64,000 nucleotides of DNA, from positions 248,001 through 312,000 of the forward strand of contig CAYXMM010000002.1 of the NCBI GenBank assembly GCA_964465945.1. The letters are read 5' to 3'. The position numbers and the translations under genes were made by a program. Position 1 is the stretch's first letter, and each line of letters begins with the position of its first letter. Origin of the DNA: JAJRPT01 sp964465945 (GTDB taxonomy: Bacteria; Bacteroidota; Ignavibacteria; Kapaibacteriales; UBA2268). Of the stretch, positions 61,880 through 64,000 are shown in pieces. The notes under the pieces are model-generated. The model was not told the origin of the DNA. It saw only the letters and a program-made list of their open reading frames with translations, and ran no database searches.

Positions 61880-62788
61880 ATGAAAGAAACATTTTATTTT
61901 ACACACGATTATGACGCTTTTAATGATTTGAAAATCCAAGCGCTAATTTCTAAATATGGAATGGAAGGATATGGGCTTTATTGGAAAATAATAGAAATGT
62001 TACACTCTGCAACAGAACATAAGTTAGAAAATAAAAAATACATGCTAACAGCAATATCTAATCAAACTAAATTAGAATTTAGTTTCATAGAAGAATTTTT
62101 ATTAGATTGTGTAAATGAATATAGTCTATTATCTGGTAATGGAACTCACTATTGGAGTGAGAGGGTTTTAAGGAATTTCAATAAAAGAGCAGAAATATCA
62201 AACAAGAAGAAAGAAGCAATTAATAAAAGATGGCAAAAAAATAATGAAATATTGAATACAGATGAAATAAATATGAATGAGAATAATATCAATAATAGTG
62301 AAATTGTAATACAAAACGATACAAATCTAATACAAAATGATACAAATGTAATACATAATGATACAAAGGAAATAAAAGAAAAGGAAATAAAAGAAAAGGA
62401 AATAAAAGAAAAAGAAAGAGAAAAAGAAAAAATAAATAAAAAAGAAAAATTTGAAAATTTTAGAAAAATTTATCCAGGCACGAAAAAAAGTCTTGAAACG
62501 GAGTATACAAATTTTCTCAAAAAAACTCGAAACTCAGATGAGATTGTTGAATTGCTCCAGCCAGCAATTGAAAACCAAATGAAAATTAGGGAGGAAAAAC
62601 GAGAAAACGGGCAGTGGGTTCAAGAATGGAAGCATTTGCAGACTTGGATTAATCAGCGATGCTGGGAAGAAATGGAAGAGGTCAAAACCGATGTAGACGT
62701 AGGTGATTACAACGTGATATCGGTTGAAGAGGAAATCAAATTTGTTGAAAGACAGCCAGAATTTTTAAAACAACTTTATCAAAATTAA
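61880..62788 (+). CDS. DUF4373/Lin1244-like phage replication initiation protein
   Basis: 302 residues. The N-terminal domain (FTHDYDAFNDLKIQALISKYGMEGYGLYWKIIEML) is the DUF4373/Lin1244-type winged helix of phage replication-initiator-like proteins. A low-complexity Lys/Glu run (KEIKEKEIKEKEIKEKE) and a helical C-terminal domain follow. The replicative helicase lies next, which supports a DnaD-like loader or initiator role. Confidence 0.83.
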   Translation: MKETFYFTHDYDAFNDLKIQALISKYGMEGYGLYWKIIEMLHSATEHKLENKKYMLTAISNQTKLEFSFIEEFLLDCVNEYSLLSGNGTHYWSERVLRNFNKRAEISNKKKEAINKRWQKNNEILNTDEINMNENNINNSEIVIQNDTNLIQNDTNVIHNDTKEIKEKEIKEKEIKEKEREKEKINKKEKFENFRKIYPGTKKSLETEYTNFLKKTRNSDEIVELLQPAIENQMKIREEKRENGQWVQEWKHLQTWINQRCWEEMEEVKTDVDVGDYNVISVEEEIKFVERQPEFLKQLYQN

Positions 62789-62866
62789 AAATTAAGTGTT
62801 TAATTGCGATTTAAGAGGTTTAAAAACAGCATTAAAAAAAACATAATTGAAACGGAAATTTTAAGA

Positions 62867-64000
62867 ATGGAAAATAATCAAAAAAAACTTTCAAATTACC
62901 ATCAAAAACCAGAATTTAAAGTTCATACAATCGGTTCAACGTTACCAATTTCAGCAGTAGACGCAGAAATAGCCGTGCTTGGTGGTATGATGATGACGAA
63001 TAAAGCAATTCCAAAAGTGATAAATTTGCTTGATGAAAAATGTTTTTTTTATGAGAAACACATTTCAATATATAAAGCAATAATTGCATTATACAATAAT
63101 AATGTAAAGATAGATATACTCACGTTAAAAGAAGAATTAAAACGGATTGATAAATATGAAGATATTGGTGGTGATAAATATCTACTTGAAATAAATAGAC
63201 GCACTCCAAGTTCAGCTAATGTGGAACAGCACGCTATTATAGTTTTAGATAAATATTATAGAAGAACATTAATAAAATATTCAGAAAAAGCAATAGAAAG
63301 GGCTTCTGATGAGACTATGAATATTATTGAAACTATTCCGAAAGTTGAAGAAGCAATTAAAAAAATAATAAATTTAACAAATTCAAAAAATTCAAAAGAT
63401 GATGCTAATGAATATCATGATTATTTAATTAAAATTAAATCTGGGGAAATAAAATTCATACCAACAGGATTGAGAGGATTAGACAATGTTATTAATGGAT
63501 TTGTTAATGGTAATTTTGTAGTGGTTGGAGCGAGGCCAGGCGTTGGTAAAACAGCATTAGGTGTTACAATTTCAACAAATATTGCATACAAACTAAAATT
63601 ACCTACTTTATTTATTTCGATAGAAATGACTAAAAATGAATTAATGAATAGAATAATTTCTCAAAAAACTTTAATACCAATTGAGCAAATTAAGACTAAT
63701 AATTTAACAACGGAAGAGGAACAAAAAATAAACAATGCTTTATATGAGCATTCGATTTCTAAATATTTCATTGAAGATAGCATCTCAGATATTGATAGAA
63801 TTATTCAAGTGATTAGGATGTGGGTTATCCGTGAAAATATTAAGATTGTATTTATTGATAATTTTCAGCACTTGACAACCTCGGAAAAATTTAAAGACGA
63901 TAAAAATACATATTCATATTATTCAAGTCAATTAAGAGAGATAGCAAAAGAGTTGCAGATTGTCATTGTATCATTAAATCAATTAAATCGAAACTTAGAA
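62867..64000 (+). CDS. dnaB: Replicative DNA helicase DnaB (partial, cut at window end)
   Basis: 378 codons are visible and open to the window edge. The DnaB N-terminal domain (SAVDAEIAVLGGMMMTNKAI, GGDKYLLEINRRTPSSAN) is followed by the RecA-like core with Walker A GARPGVGKTAL and the KIVFIDNFQHL Walker B strand (on + at about 63850). DnaB unwinds DNA at forks. A phage- or element-encoded copy next to a DUF4373 protein would make replication partly independent of the host. The stop codon is outside the window. Confidence 0.93.
   Translation, partial: MENNQKKLSNYHQKPEFKVHTIGSTLPISAVDAEIAVLGGMMMTNKAIPKVINLLDEKCFFYEKHISIYKAIIALYNNNVKIDILTLKEELKRIDKYEDIGGDKYLLEINRRTPSSANVEQHAIIVLDKYYRRTLIKYSEKAIERASDETMNIIETIPKVEEAIKKIINLTNSKNSKDDANEYHDYLIKIKSGEIKFIPTGLRGLDNVINGFVNGNFVVVGARPGVGKTALGVTISTNIAYKLKLPTLFISIEMTKNELMNRIISQKTLIPIEQIKTNNLTTEEEQKINNALYEHSISKYFIEDSISDIDRIIQVIRMWVIRENIKIVFIDNFQHLTTSEKFKDDKNTYSYYSSQLREIAKELQIVIVSLNQLNRNLE

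Overview
The window is an AT-rich bacterial scaffold segment with two 100-N assembly gaps. It most likely comes from the Bacteroidota/Ignavibacteria side of the FCB group. The evidence is two proteins with type IX secretion (Por) C-terminal sorting domains, a TonB-type outer-membrane receptor, an OmpA/PD40 protein, several Bacteroidota-style TAnnTTTG promoter elements and a Bacteroidota-type tyrosine recombinase. No rRNA, complete tRNA or CRISPR array was found.

Layout. 1-12 kb is core genome and secreted proteins: a TonB-like receptor, a T9SS cargo protein, sucD, ndk, a Nudix-hypothetical-ybaB-recR operon, then a second T9SS cargo protein and a Cys-rich secreted protein on the minus strand. 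12-14 kb holds an 8-bp tandem repeat broken by an assembly gap, a CDF metal transporter, and a rearranged patch with a duplicated CDF gene tail and a possible ADP-ribosyltransferase remnant. 14-31 kb is a nitrosative-stress and NO-respiration island. It contains a ClC channel; a six-gene operon (double-DUF2249 RIC protein, cupin, DUF1858/DUF2249 protein, NnrS/heme-copper-like membrane protein, DUF59 protein, Fe-S Rrf2 regulator); a second RIC protein between two copies of a cytochrome b gene, one of them broken; DUF488 and YceI proteins; an ECF sigma-folE-flavin reductase operon; a TMEM175-like channel; and a CuA subunit II/heme-copper subunit I pair with SCO and a membrane accessory protein. 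Subunit I has Asn where oxygen reductases carry the cross-linked Tyr, so I read the pair as a CuA-type NO reductase. The RIC operon and the CuA oxidoreductase operon carry almost identical palindromic operators (10-bp arms, 6-bp spacer). This suggests one NO-responsive regulator, perhaps the Rrf2 protein.

31-50 kb is mostly core: DUF2269 protein, MscS, a malic enzyme-biotin carboxylase-Hsp33-AlbA_2 operon, a two-gene type II restriction-modification system, a lipocalin-like protein, a sugar-binding lipoprotein, pyrG with a GlmU-like protein, a second tandem-repeat gap, a frameshifted lipoprotein gene, OmpA/PD40, a TenA/heme-oxygenase-like protein and a CXXCH lipoprotein.

From about 50.8 kb to the end lies an integrated phage-like element. 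Its left end is a tRNA 3'-end fragment with its terminator (probable att site), followed by a tyrosine recombinase. Next come a secreted nuclease, a divergent immunity/control region (S24 peptidase, HTH repressor, RHH proteins) and a rightward early region: a Sak4-like ATPase, PD-(D/E)XK nuclease, excisionase-like HTH, coiled-coil protein, DEAD/DEAH helicase, DUF4373 replication protein and a DnaB helicase cut by the window edge. All family calls come from reading motifs; no database search was run.
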